Source: Lunatimonas lonarensis (GTDB lineage Bacteria; Bacteroidota; Bacteroidia; Cytophagales; Cyclobacteriaceae). Taken from it: a DNA stretch of 64,000 bases. The notes under the pieces are model-generated. The model was not told the origin of the DNA, ran no database searches, and worked only from the letters and a program-made list of their open reading frames with translations. A program made the translations under genes and the position numbers. Below, one piece after another: positions 47,027-56,112 of the stretch; within the stretch, counting starts at the first letter, position 1, and each line of letters starts with the position of its first letter. The stretch lies in assembly GCF_000390185.1 (NCBI RefSeq), contig NZ_AQHR01000056.1:1-64000 (forward strand), read 5' to 3'.

Positions 47027-48304
47027 ATGATTTCAACAAACAGAAGATCCTTTATAAAAGGCGCCGCTGCTCTTTCCGCTATTACCGTGCTGAGCCCTGC
47101 GGCGGCTTTTGGCACCAAAGCAAACACGGCGATCCGTGTAGGCATCATCGGCTGTGGCAACCGGGGTACCTCGGTAATCACCGCCATGTCCAAACATACC
47201 CCTATACATATTGTAGGGATGGCAGACCTTTTTGGGGATAAACTTCAGACCGCCAAGCCTAAACTGGATGCGCTTAATACTGCCAAAGGGCTTTCTCCCG
47301 TATCAGCCTCCCATGTGTACCAAGGGTCAAAGGCCTATCTACGTCTATTGGAAATGAAGGAATTGGACGCCGTCATCATTGCATCCCCCGCCTATACCCA
47401 TCCGGAATTTGTAGAAGCAGCCATTGCCGCAAACAAACATTTTTATTGTGAAAAGCCTGCCGCCATGGACGTTGCGGGGTGCCGTCGGATCACGGCTGCC
47501 GGTAAAGGCATCACCAATCTAAGTGCCGTGTTTGGGTTTCAGATCCGCTATGCAACGCCCTACGTGGAGTTGATGAAGCGTATCCACGAGGGAGCGATTG
47601 GAGATGTTGTCAATGCGCAGTTGTACTATTTCTCTTCAGGACTACCGATTATCCAATCACCTGACATGTCCCATGATGAGGTGCGCATCAGGAATCAGTT
47701 CTTCTTCCGGGATCTGTCCGGTGGAATATTGTTGGATCAGGGGGTACATATGCTGGATGTCTGCAACTGGGCCTTGGGTACAACGCCGATAAGCGCCATT
47801 GGAATGGGCGGATATAACGGGGGCAATGGGTTTGGCGACGCTTTCAAAAACTACCAAGTGATCTACCGATATCCAAAGGACATCACTGTCAGTTTCCATT
47901 CTACCCAGTTTGGAAGCACCTTTGGAGATGTATGTGCCCGCTTTATCGGATCGAAAGGCATTGCCGTAGCGACCTACAGTGGGGGAGTGTATATAAATGG
48001 AGAAAATACATGGGATTCGGGGATTTTGCGTGAAAGCACCAGTCAGGCGAGCCGCGAGGCACAGGCAGCGGGCGTATTTACGTCTTCCCTCCATGACTCG
48101 AACGAAAAGAAGGTGAGCAGTTTTATAAACAGCATCGTATCCGGCAACCACCTAAATGAACTGGACGCTGCCGTAGATTCCACGCTGACTGCCATTTTGG
48201 GGCGGCAGGCAGCTACGGGTCAGCGATCGGTTACTTGGAACGAGATGCTTTTCTCCAATGAATCTTTGGACCCTCGTTTAAATCTACTACAATTTGATCG
48301 TTAG
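47027..48304 (+). CDS. Tat-exported Gfo/Idh/MocA family oxidoreductase (third copy)
   Basis: This is a 425-residue protein with an N-terminal Tat signal (NRRSFIKG, Arg6-Arg7, then a hydrophobic Ala-rich stretch). ATG at 47027 was chosen because it starts the signal directly; the frame extends back to 46856 without a signal. The Rossmann domain begins near residue 37 (VGIIGCGNRG), and the canonical EKP motif is kept (YCEKPAAMD, about residue 140). The C-terminal domain includes LLDQGVHMLDVCNWALG. It precedes a GH31 gene by 21 bases, so the two are probably co-transcribed, pointing to a glycoside substrate. Confidence 0.88.
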   Translation: MISTNRRSFIKGAAALSAITVLSPAAAFGTKANTAIRVGIIGCGNRGTSVITAMSKHTPIHIVGMADLFGDKLQTAKPKLDALNTAKGLSPVSASHVYQGSKAYLRLLEMKELDAVIIASPAYTHPEFVEAAIAANKHFYCEKPAAMDVAGCRRITAAGKGITNLSAVFGFQIRYATPYVELMKRIHEGAIGDVVNAQLYYFSSGLPIIQSPDMSHDEVRIRNQFFFRDLSGGILLDQGVHMLDVCNWALGTTPISAIGMGGYNGGNGFGDAFKNYQVIYRYPKDITVSFHSTQFGSTFGDVCARFIGSKGIAVATYSGGVYINGENTWDSGILRESTSQASREAQAAGVFTSSLHDSNEKKVSSFINSIVSGNHLNELDAAVDSTLTAILGRQAATGQRSVTWNEMLFSNESLDPRLNLLQFDR

Positions 48305-48325
48305 TTAAAACCTGATTTACCGAAG

Positions 48326-50485
48326 ATGATCCTTACCAAACGTAATATCTGCTTTTTTGGTGTTGTCACTCTGTTTATTTTGCCTTCTTTCGGTCAAGCG
48401 AAGTGGGAGAAGGTGGCCCCCGGGGTTTGGAGGACGGTGGTCGGCGTACCCGATGAGTTTACCCTGCTCACCGCGGCGGGTATCGCCCCGAAAATGGAAG
48501 CATTGGCAGCGATGAGCGAAGTGACCTTTCCGTTAGATGCAGGACAAATCGTGGGCGAAGTGACGGAAAATCAAACACAGTTGCGGTTTCCCCTCGAGCG
48601 GGTAGAGCAGCTGTTCGGATTTGGTCTACAGTTCAAAACCGTACACCAACGGGGCAGGATTCTTAGACTGCATGTAGATCACTATGGCAATGCGGACAAT
48701 GGACGCACCCATGCACCGGTGCCCTTTTATGTGTCGTCCCGCGGGTATGGTGTTTTTGTCAACGCAGCCAGGTACATCGATGTCTATGCCGGCACAGCTT
48801 CCCGTAGGGACAGCCCCAACCCGCCCGAGGCGCGTGACCGTAACACGGATAAGGACTGGAGTGCCAATCCCTATTCCGATGCGGTAGAGATGCGCATCCC
48901 CTCGGCTGGTGTGGAAGTGTTTGTTTTTGCGGGGCCAACTCCTTTGGAGGCGGTACGCCGATATAATCTGTTTACGGGGGGTGGGCCTTTGCCTCCCCGT
49001 TGGGGCTTGGGTTTTACCCAACGTGTCCATCGCCTGTTTTCGGATGAGCAGGTTAGGGAAGAGGTCGATGCGTTTGAGGAGCGGGGTTTTCCCTTGGATT
49101 TCGTGGGGTTGGAACCCGGATGGTTAAGCAAATCCTATCCCAACACCTTTGTTTGGGATCCGGTGCGATTTCCCGATCCCGAAGGGTTTATGCGGGATTT
49201 AAAGGACAGAGGCGTTCGGATCAATCTTTGGGTAAACCCCTTTGTGTCTCCGGATTCGCCCATTTATGGGGATATATTGCCGTTTACGGGTTCCCATACG
49301 GTATGGGCCGGTGTGGTGCCAGACCTTACGATTCAAGCGAGTCAACGGATATTTTGGGGGATTTTTGAGCAGGAACACCTGGACAAAGGAGCCAGTGGGT
49401 ATAAGATCGACGAGGTGGACGGCTTTGACGAGTGGCTGTGGCCCGACGTGGCGCGATTTCCCTCCGGATACTCCGCAGAGCAGATGCGGCAGACCTATGG
49501 CTTATTGGTTCAAAAACAGAGTATGGATCTCTTTCGGCAAAAAAACCAACGGACTTATGGGCTGGTTCGTGCTTCGAATGGGGGCGGTACGTCTTTTCCC
49601 TATGTTATTTATAATGATAACTACGATCATAGGGATTTTATCACAGCACTGATCAATAGCGGCTACGCCGGCGTGTTGTGGACGCCGGAAGCGAGGGCAT
49701 CCAAGACGGCCGAAGAATGGCTGCGACGCATGCAGACGGTGGTTTTTTCACCTATGGCGATGATCAATGCCTGGGCCAGTGGCACCAAACCATGGTCCTT
49801 CCCGGAAGTGGAAGATGAGGTCAGGCTCATGGCTCGCCTGCGGATGCAGATGATGCCGTACTGGTATTCCGAATTTGCCAAGTACCACTTTGAGGGAACA
49901 CCTCCCTTTCGGGGAATGAGCTTGGAGCCAGGTTTTTCGGATGCTTCCCAGCTTATTACTGTTTCCGACCAGGACGCCGATTTGGAAACCAATCCCTATG
50001 CCCAAGCAACCCGAAAGGAGGTAAAGGACCAGTATATGGCGGGCGAATACCTCTTGGTGGCACCTATGTTTGCAGGAGAAACCTCCAGGCAGGTGGTATT
50101 GCCATCCGGCAAATGGTTTGATTTTTATACCGGGGATTATGTAGGGGATGGAGAGATCATTACGGTGACCCCCGGTTTGGACAAGATTCCGGTGTTTGTG
50201 AAGGATGGAGGAATCATTCCGATGACGGAGGTACGGATGCATGCTCCCAAAAAGGGAGAGAAATACACGTTGGAAGTCAGGCATTATGGGGAGAGGCCGG
50301 GTGAATACCTGTTGTACGATGATGACGGGGAAACCTTCGATTTTGAGCAAGGAGCCTATTCTTGGAGGCGTCTTTCTGTCACAAAGCAGAGGAACGGTGC
50401 ATGGAAGGGTGAGGTTTCCAAGCCGGAGAAAGGGAAGCCGGACAATTTGGCATCCATATCCTGGCGTTTCATGACGGTAAGATAA
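48326..50485 (+). CDS. GH31-family alpha-glycosidase, secreted
   Basis: This is a 719-residue glycoside hydrolase family 31 enzyme with a signal peptide (about 1-24, SFGQA). The family's N-terminal beta-sandwich, catalytic barrel and C-terminal beta domains are all present. The probable nucleophile Asp is in GYKIDEVDGFD (about residue 360) and the acid/base Asp in the NDNYDHRDF region (about 430-436). GH31 members act on alpha-glucosides, alpha-xylosides, alpha-galactosides or sulfoquinovosides; the specificity is not evident. It follows the exported oxidoreductase by 21 bases and starts the plus-strand sulfatase region. Confidence 0.92.
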   Translation: MILTKRNICFFGVVTLFILPSFGQAKWEKVAPGVWRTVVGVPDEFTLLTAAGIAPKMEALAAMSEVTFPLDAGQIVGEVTENQTQLRFPLERVEQLFGFGLQFKTVHQRGRILRLHVDHYGNADNGRTHAPVPFYVSSRGYGVFVNAARYIDVYAGTASRRDSPNPPEARDRNTDKDWSANPYSDAVEMRIPSAGVEVFVFAGPTPLEAVRRYNLFTGGGPLPPRWGLGFTQRVHRLFSDEQVREEVDAFEERGFPLDFVGLEPGWLSKSYPNTFVWDPVRFPDPEGFMRDLKDRGVRINLWVNPFVSPDSPIYGDILPFTGSHTVWAGVVPDLTIQASQRIFWGIFEQEHLDKGASGYKIDEVDGFDEWLWPDVARFPSGYSAEQMRQTYGLLVQKQSMDLFRQKNQRTYGLVRASNGGGTSFPYVIYNDNYDHRDFITALINSGYAGVLWTPEARASKTAEEWLRRMQTVVFSPMAMINAWASGTKPWSFPEVEDEVRLMARLRMQMMPYWYSEFAKYHFEGTPPFRGMSLEPGFSDASQLITVSDQDADLETNPYAQATRKEVKDQYMAGEYLLVAPMFAGETSRQVVLPSGKWFDFYTGDYVGDGEIITVTPGLDKIPVFVKDGGIIPMTEVRMHAPKKGEKYTLEVRHYGERPGEYLLYDDDGETFDFEQGAYSWRRLSVTKQRNGAWKGEVSKPEKGKPDNLASISWRFMTVR

Positions 50486-50611
50486 ACCTGAAAAGGTGTT
50501 GATAGACTAAAAATCCTCGTGAAATGCCCTAGAAATCGTTGGGAAATTGGCCTTCGGTAGAAATATTTTCTATCTTCCCAATTGTTTCCGTTTAATCCAA
50601 TATAACCCGAT

Positions 50612-52486
50612 ATGAAAAATCTTTGCTTATGGGTGCTTCCATTTTTGTGTTTTTTCTGTACGCCCCCCGAAGAGAGCGAGTTGCCCCTGCCTAATATTCT
50701 CTGGATTACCAGCGAGGATAACAGCCCCTTTGCCGGCTGTTACGGAGATGATTTTGCCACTACTCCCCACATGGATAGATTGGCGGCAGAAGGGTTCCTG
50801 TATACCCACGCTTACGCCAATGCGCCTGTCTGCGCACCTACCCGCAATACCATTATCACCGGTGTGTATGCCAATTCGGGTGGTCATGAACACATGCGGA
50901 GCTATTACGACAAGTCATCGATTGTGAAGCTTTATCCCGAATACCTGCGGGAAGCGGGTTATTATTGTACCAATAACCAAAAGGAGGATTTTAACATTAA
51001 TCCTGAGTTGACCAAAAATACCTGGGACGAACTGGGAAGAGAGGCTCACTACAAGAACAGACCTGAGGGCAAACCGTTTTTCGCCATATTTAACTCCACC
51101 GTTTCCCATGAGAGTTCCCTACATACCCGAACGCCCTTGAATGAGCTGAGGCATGATCCGGAGCAGGTAAAGCTGCCTCCCTATCACCCGGATACGCCGG
51201 ACATGCGCCACGACTGGGCCCAATATTACGACAAGGTAGAGGATATGGACACCTGGATGGGGGGGATACTCCAGGAATTGGAAGAGATGGGAGAAAAGGA
51301 AAACACCATCATCTTCTACTACGGAGACCATGGTGGCGTGCTGGCGCGAAGCAAGCGATTTGTGTACGAGTCTGGCACCCGGGTACCTTTTATCGTGTAT
51401 ATTCCTGAAAAATACAAGCATCTGTATCCCGCCGAAAAGCCCGGTTCCAAGGTGGATAGGCTTGTCAGTTTTGTAGACTTGGTACCTACGCTGCTTAGTA
51501 TCATAGGTACAGACATCCCCGACTACCTTCAAGGACATGCGTTTTTGGGCAAACAGAAGACCGAGGATCCGGAGTATGCCTTTATGTTTCGTGGACGGAT
51601 GGATGAGCGGTACGACATGAGTCGGGCAGTTCGGGACAAAAAATACCGGTATATCAAGAACTACATGCCTTACCGTATATATGGGCAGTTTATAGAATAC
51701 CTGTGGCGGGCACCTTCCATCCGATCTTGGGAGCAGGCCTATTTGGCCGGCGAATGCAACGAAGTGCAATCCGTCTTCTGGAATACCAAACCGGTAGAAG
51801 AGCTATATGATACGGAAAATGACCCTTGGGAAGTGACTAATCTCGCCGCTGATCCTGCCTACCAAGCCGTGTTGTCCCGAATGCGCAATGCCAACCGCAA
51901 TTGGATACTGGGTATTCGGGATGCAGGGTTTATACCTGAGGCCACTTTGGTAGACCTAACCCAACATACATCTGCATACGAATATATGCGTTCGGGTTCG
52001 GTTGATCTCGAGACGTTGGTCGATGCAGCGGATTTTGCCGTTGGGCCGAATGCTGAAATTTCCCAATTGGTGGCGTTGCTGGAGTCCACTGATCCGGCCC
52101 TGTCCTATTGGGGCGCTACGGGCTTGTTGATTCAGGGAAAGGCAGCCGAACCGGTCAAAGATCAGCTGATCTTGCTCGCATCGGACTACGACCACAACGG
52201 GGCAATTGTGGCCGCAGAGTGCCTTTATGGGTTACGGGAGATTCAAACTGGTAGGCAAACCCTTTTACGGGCGTTGCAGTCAGAAAATGCATTTTTGCGT
52301 GCCCATGCGCTCAATGTGATCGACAACGTCGATGATAACAGTCCAGCTGTCCGCAATGCGGTTGTGGCGATGGTGAAGCGGATTGGGGAGTTTAAGAACC
52401 ATAACTATGACCTGCGCATGGCGAGGTTTCTGCTTTCAAAATGGGCCATTGAGCCGGCATCGGTAGGCATAGATATAAACTGGTAA
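50612..52486 (+). CDS. Formylglycine-dependent sulfatase with C-terminal HEAT-like region
   Basis: This is a 624-residue type I sulfatase. The signature CAPTRNTIITG holds Cys74, which an FGE or anSME maturase would convert to formylglycine; no maturase gene is in the window. The N-terminus is a signal peptide, probably of lipoprotein type (Cys16). The sulfatase domain covers about 25-430, with metal-binding NILWITSEDNSPFAGCYGD and YYGDHGGVLARSKRF. From about 478 to the end a series of short helical repeats resembles HEAT repeats (ALLESTDPALSYWGATGLL and similar), which is not part of the standard sulfatase fold. The substrate is probably a sulfated polysaccharide. It is 35 bases before a PhoD-like gene. 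Confidence 0.92.
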   Translation: MKNLCLWVLPFLCFFCTPPEESELPLPNILWITSEDNSPFAGCYGDDFATTPHMDRLAAEGFLYTHAYANAPVCAPTRNTIITGVYANSGGHEHMRSYYDKSSIVKLYPEYLREAGYYCTNNQKEDFNINPELTKNTWDELGREAHYKNRPEGKPFFAIFNSTVSHESSLHTRTPLNELRHDPEQVKLPPYHPDTPDMRHDWAQYYDKVEDMDTWMGGILQELEEMGEKENTIIFYYGDHGGVLARSKRFVYESGTRVPFIVYIPEKYKHLYPAEKPGSKVDRLVSFVDLVPTLLSIIGTDIPDYLQGHAFLGKQKTEDPEYAFMFRGRMDERYDMSRAVRDKKYRYIKNYMPYRIYGQFIEYLWRAPSIRSWEQAYLAGECNEVQSVFWNTKPVEELYDTENDPWEVTNLAADPAYQAVLSRMRNANRNWILGIRDAGFIPEATLVDLTQHTSAYEYMRSGSVDLETLVDAADFAVGPNAEISQLVALLESTDPALSYWGATGLLIQGKAAEPVKDQLILLASDYDHNGAIVAAECLYGLREIQTGRQTLLRALQSENAFLRAHALNVIDNVDDNSPAVRNAVVAMVKRIGEFKNHNYDLRMARFLLSKWAIEPASVGIDINW

Positions 52487-52521
52487 TGGGTAGGTGTCAT
52501 GAATTTCAAAACGTAAAGTAC

Positions 52522-54003
52522 ATGAGATCAAGCTTGGTATTGCTGCTTGTTTGGGTGCCGCTTTTTTCCTTTGGGCAGCTGGTGGGCGATCGAACCCATC
52601 AGCAGTTAAGCAAAAACCGGTCTCTGGAAACCAGTCTATATATGCTGAACCATTGGACACCGGACCTGGATCTGGCTAGGGAAAATGAATTGGCTGCCAT
52701 TGCCTATACTGTTTTCTCCGGTGATATACAGGCCGACTTTGGAGACTTAGTGGGCGATCCTGGCTACCTGGACTGGGTGGAATCCGGAAAAGAACTGCTT
52801 CTGGGAGGGCCGATTTGGGGAGCAGTGTCGGAAGAAGGTGCCGATCTTTGGCTGCGTACAGCCCAACCCGCAGAAGTGGAGATATGGGTGCAGGATGGGC
52901 AGGAGAGGCGAACACTTGGGCCTATCCGAACGGAGGTAAAAACCGACCTGAGCGCTGTTTTTCAGATCTCCGGTTTGGAAGCAGGCAGATCCTATCCGGT
53001 CAAGATAATCATAAATAAGGTAGAATGGGCAGGGGATTCCATATTGACCCTGAATACCCTGCCGAGGGATTCATCCCTTCGCGTTGCGTTTGGAACCTGT
53101 TTTCACCGATGGGGCTTGGGCAATACCCATCAAGTGACACAGATTCTGGCCAGAAAGCCACATGCCATGTTGTTGGGCGGTGATATTGCTGTTCAGGATC
53201 GGCGGAATCAGATTGGTATGCACCGCTTTGATTATTTAATGCGTGACCAGTTTCCTGCATGGCGGCAGTTAAGTTCACGGGTTCCTGTATATGCTACCTG
53301 GGACGATCATGATTACATGGACGATGATCTGTCGGGGGTTCCCGACGGGTTTACTGAAGCGGACCGATCGGCGATCCGGGAAGTTTTTACCCGCTCCTGG
53401 GCCAATCCAGGCTTTGGAAACGAGCGAAAGCAGGAGGGCGTATATTTTAAGACCTCCATCGGGTCTGTGGATGTAATAATGGTTGATAACCGATACTTCA
53501 GGGATGAAAAAACCGGTGCCTTCCTCGGAAACGATCAGATGGAATGGTTGGAGCAGCAACTGCTGTCTGCGAGCGGAAAGTTTATCATTCTATCCTGCGG
53601 TACCATGTGGAGCGATTATGTGTCCAGTGGAAAAGACTCTTGGGGAGTTTGGGATCCGGTCGGAAGGGAGCGGTTTTTTCAGTTGATCGAAAAGCACCGG
53701 ATACCCGGCGTTTTGTTGATTTCCGGTGACCGACACGGAGCCAGGGGGTTTGCGATTCCAAGAAGTTCGGGGTTTCGGTTTTATGAGTTTGAGCCTGCAA
53801 GTTTGGGAGGCAGGCATGGCCCTGTAGCCATTGATCCTGCGTGGGAAACCCAGTTGTTTGGTTTTGACAATACCTACGCATTTGGGGAGTTTACCTTTGA
53901 AACCCACCTGGACGATCCGGAGGTCACGTTTCGGTTGGTTCGGGAAGATGGCGATGTGTTATATACGTTAAACCTAAAAAGAAGTGAGTTGACCCCTCCC
54001 TGA
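52522..54003 (+). CDS. Secreted PhoD-like metallophosphatase
   Basis: This is a 493-residue exported protein of the PhoD/alkaline phosphatase D type, predicted to hydrolyse phosphate mono- or diesters. The ATG at 52522 gives a clear signal peptide (MRSSLVLLLVWVPLFSFG); the frame starting at 52486 overlaps the sulfatase stop. Metal-binding motifs are GTCFH (about 195-199), GGDIA (about 222), WDDHDYMDDD (about 262-271) and SGDRHGARG (about 405-413). An N-terminal Ig-like domain occupies about 90-190. It lies between two sulfatase genes, so it may remove phosphate from the same glycan or another substituent. Confidence 0.88.
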   Translation: MRSSLVLLLVWVPLFSFGQLVGDRTHQQLSKNRSLETSLYMLNHWTPDLDLARENELAAIAYTVFSGDIQADFGDLVGDPGYLDWVESGKELLLGGPIWGAVSEEGADLWLRTAQPAEVEIWVQDGQERRTLGPIRTEVKTDLSAVFQISGLEAGRSYPVKIIINKVEWAGDSILTLNTLPRDSSLRVAFGTCFHRWGLGNTHQVTQILARKPHAMLLGGDIAVQDRRNQIGMHRFDYLMRDQFPAWRQLSSRVPVYATWDDHDYMDDDLSGVPDGFTEADRSAIREVFTRSWANPGFGNERKQEGVYFKTSIGSVDVIMVDNRYFRDEKTGAFLGNDQMEWLEQQLLSASGKFIILSCGTMWSDYVSSGKDSWGVWDPVGRERFFQLIEKHRIPGVLLISGDRHGARGFAIPRSSGFRFYEFEPASLGGRHGPVAIDPAWETQLFGFDNTYAFGEFTFETHLDDPEVTFRLVREDGDVLYTLNLKRSELTPP

Positions 54004-54160
54004 ACCTGACTTTCTTGTCCTCGCCACTTTCAAAAATAATGCACACATATACTGGTTCTAAGCCGTTGATTTATAAATTATTGCTAGGTTTTTGAGCCAT
54101 TAGGCCTTTATTTAGCTTTCGGAACCGTCACTCTTCACCAAGTTTTTCCCCAGAATAACC

Positions 54161-55930
54161 ATGAACCCTGCCTGCAAGCTTATTTCCGTCCTATTGACGT
54201 TTTTGTTTTTTCCCATTTTCAGTGTCTTTTCCCAATCGGCCATATCTCCCAATGTCATACTTATCATCACTGACGATCAGGGCTATGGAGACCTGGGATA
54301 TACAGGCAATCCCCATGTCCAAACACCTGTGTTGGATGCATTGGCCGGAGAGAGTGTACGGTTAAACCAGTTTTATGTGTCCCCGGTGTGCGCGCCTACA
54401 CGGTCTAGCCTGATGACGGGCCGCTATTCCCTACGAACAGGTGTTCGTGATACCTATAACGGCGGCGCCACCATGGCTTCCGACGAGGTGACCATCGCTG
54501 AAATGCTGAAGGAAGCGGGTTATCGCACCGGGATATTTGGCAAGTGGCACCTTGGGGACAACTACCCTTACCGGCCCAGTGAGCAGGGTTTTGACGAGTC
54601 GCTGATCCATTTGGCAGGGGGAATGGGCCAGCCGGGCGATTTCACTACTTTTTTCCAAGGAGACCGGAGCTACTTCGACCCCGTTCTTTGGCAAAACAAC
54701 CAACAGAAACCGTTTGAGGGCTACTGTACGGACATATTTACCGAGGAGGCGATACGCTTCATTGAAGCGCAAGCGGATAGTCCCTTTTTTTGTTACGTGT
54801 CCTTCAATGCGCCGCATACCCCGCTTCAGGTTCCCGATGAATATTATGAGCGGTACAGAGAAATTGACCCTTCCAGTGGTTGGGAAGGGGAGGAGCTTCC
54901 TTTTTCCCTCATGTCAGAAAAGGACAAGGAAGATGCCCGCAGAGTGTATGCCATGGTGTCCAACATCGACGATAACGTGGGCAGGCTGCTGCAGGCCTTG
55001 GACGATCTGAATATTGCGGATAATACAGTGTTCATATTCATGACAGACAACGGACCCCAGCAGAGAAGGTACAACGGTGGGATGCGGGGACTCAAAGGAA
55101 CGGTTTTTCGCGGAGGAGTCAGGGTGCCCTTTCTGATGCGGATGCCGGGAATGGAGCGTCGACCGGTGGATATAGATCAAACTTTGGCCCATATCGATGT
55201 ATTGCCCACGCTGGCGGAAATCACAGGTGCCCGCGTACCGGCTGACCGGGTGGTGGATGGACGGAGTTTCCTGTCGCTGATAGATGGCAAGGGGGACCCT
55301 GTTTTCGATACCCGATCACTGTTTTTTTATTGGACACGAAAATACCCTGAACCCTACCAAAATATGGCACTCCAACAAGGCTCCCTGCGGCTGGTGGGAA
55401 ACGCAGGATTTGACGCTGTGCCGGGCGACTTCGCGTTGTTTGACATAGAAGAAGATCCGTTTGAGCAGGATGACTTACGTGCACGTAATCCAATCCTAAC
55501 TGCAAAAATGAAAGTGGATCTGGACAATCTATTGGAGGAGCTGACCAATTCCCCTAACTTCAAAAAGGAACATCCCATAGGGATCGGCACCGTTTATGAA
55601 AATCCAGTTTTTTTAAATAGAAATGACGCAGGTGGACAGCGGGGTATCTGGACGCAGGACGAGGTATTTGGTCTTTGGAAAGTGAAGATTACAGAAGGCG
55701 TGTATACGTTCCGTTTTAGGTTTTTACATCCCTTGGAGCACCCGGGCAGGATGAACGTAGAGCTGGGCAGCAGAGTCCTGCAAAAAGAGCATACCATCTT
55801 GGGGGAGGATACCATTATTTGGGAAAGGGTGCGCCTTTCGGGCGAAGAATGTGACCTGATTCCCTTCTTTGCCGGAGGAGGAAAAAATATCCTTCCACTT
55901 TGGATTGAAGTGGAGAGAACCGATTTATGA
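54161..55930 (+). CDS. Arylsulfatase A-type formylglycine-dependent sulfatase
   Basis: This is a 589-residue exported sulfatase with a signal peptide (about 1-25, VFSQ). The signature CAPTRSSLMTGR carries the formylglycine Cys77. Other conserved parts are IITDDQGYGDLGY (35-47), GKWHLGDN (about 126-133), FNAPHTPLQ and TDNGPQQRR. It is shaped like the S1 family sulfatases of Bacteroidota polysaccharide loci. After about residue 460 there is a C-terminal extension that looks like a small beta domain (FRFLHPLEHPGRMNVELGS). It is separated from the neighbouring genes by 157 and 182 bases, so it probably has its own promoter. Confidence 0.94.
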   Translation: MNPACKLISVLLTFLFFPIFSVFSQSAISPNVILIITDDQGYGDLGYTGNPHVQTPVLDALAGESVRLNQFYVSPVCAPTRSSLMTGRYSLRTGVRDTYNGGATMASDEVTIAEMLKEAGYRTGIFGKWHLGDNYPYRPSEQGFDESLIHLAGGMGQPGDFTTFFQGDRSYFDPVLWQNNQQKPFEGYCTDIFTEEAIRFIEAQADSPFFCYVSFNAPHTPLQVPDEYYERYREIDPSSGWEGEELPFSLMSEKDKEDARRVYAMVSNIDDNVGRLLQALDDLNIADNTVFIFMTDNGPQQRRYNGGMRGLKGTVFRGGVRVPFLMRMPGMERRPVDIDQTLAHIDVLPTLAEITGARVPADRVVDGRSFLSLIDGKGDPVFDTRSLFFYWTRKYPEPYQNMALQQGSLRLVGNAGFDAVPGDFALFDIEEDPFEQDDLRARNPILTAKMKVDLDNLLEELTNSPNFKKEHPIGIGTVYENPVFLNRNDAGGQRGIWTQDEVFGLWKVKITEGVYTFRFRFLHPLEHPGRMNVELGSRVLQKEHTILGEDTIIWERVRLSGEECDLIPFFAGGGKNILPLWIEVERTDL

Positions 55931-56112
55931 GTGCTTCATCCGTTTAAATGACCACTTATCCCCAACTTTGGTTCGCCAGCCACGGAGGGAGAGGGTGACT
56001 TGCTTGATTTTGCAAAAAGTGATTTTGAATTGACCCCTTATTTACTTAATTTGATGGCGTTTATTGGAGAATAGCTAGACCAAAAAAAATCAAACGTATT
56101 GCCTCAATCCCC

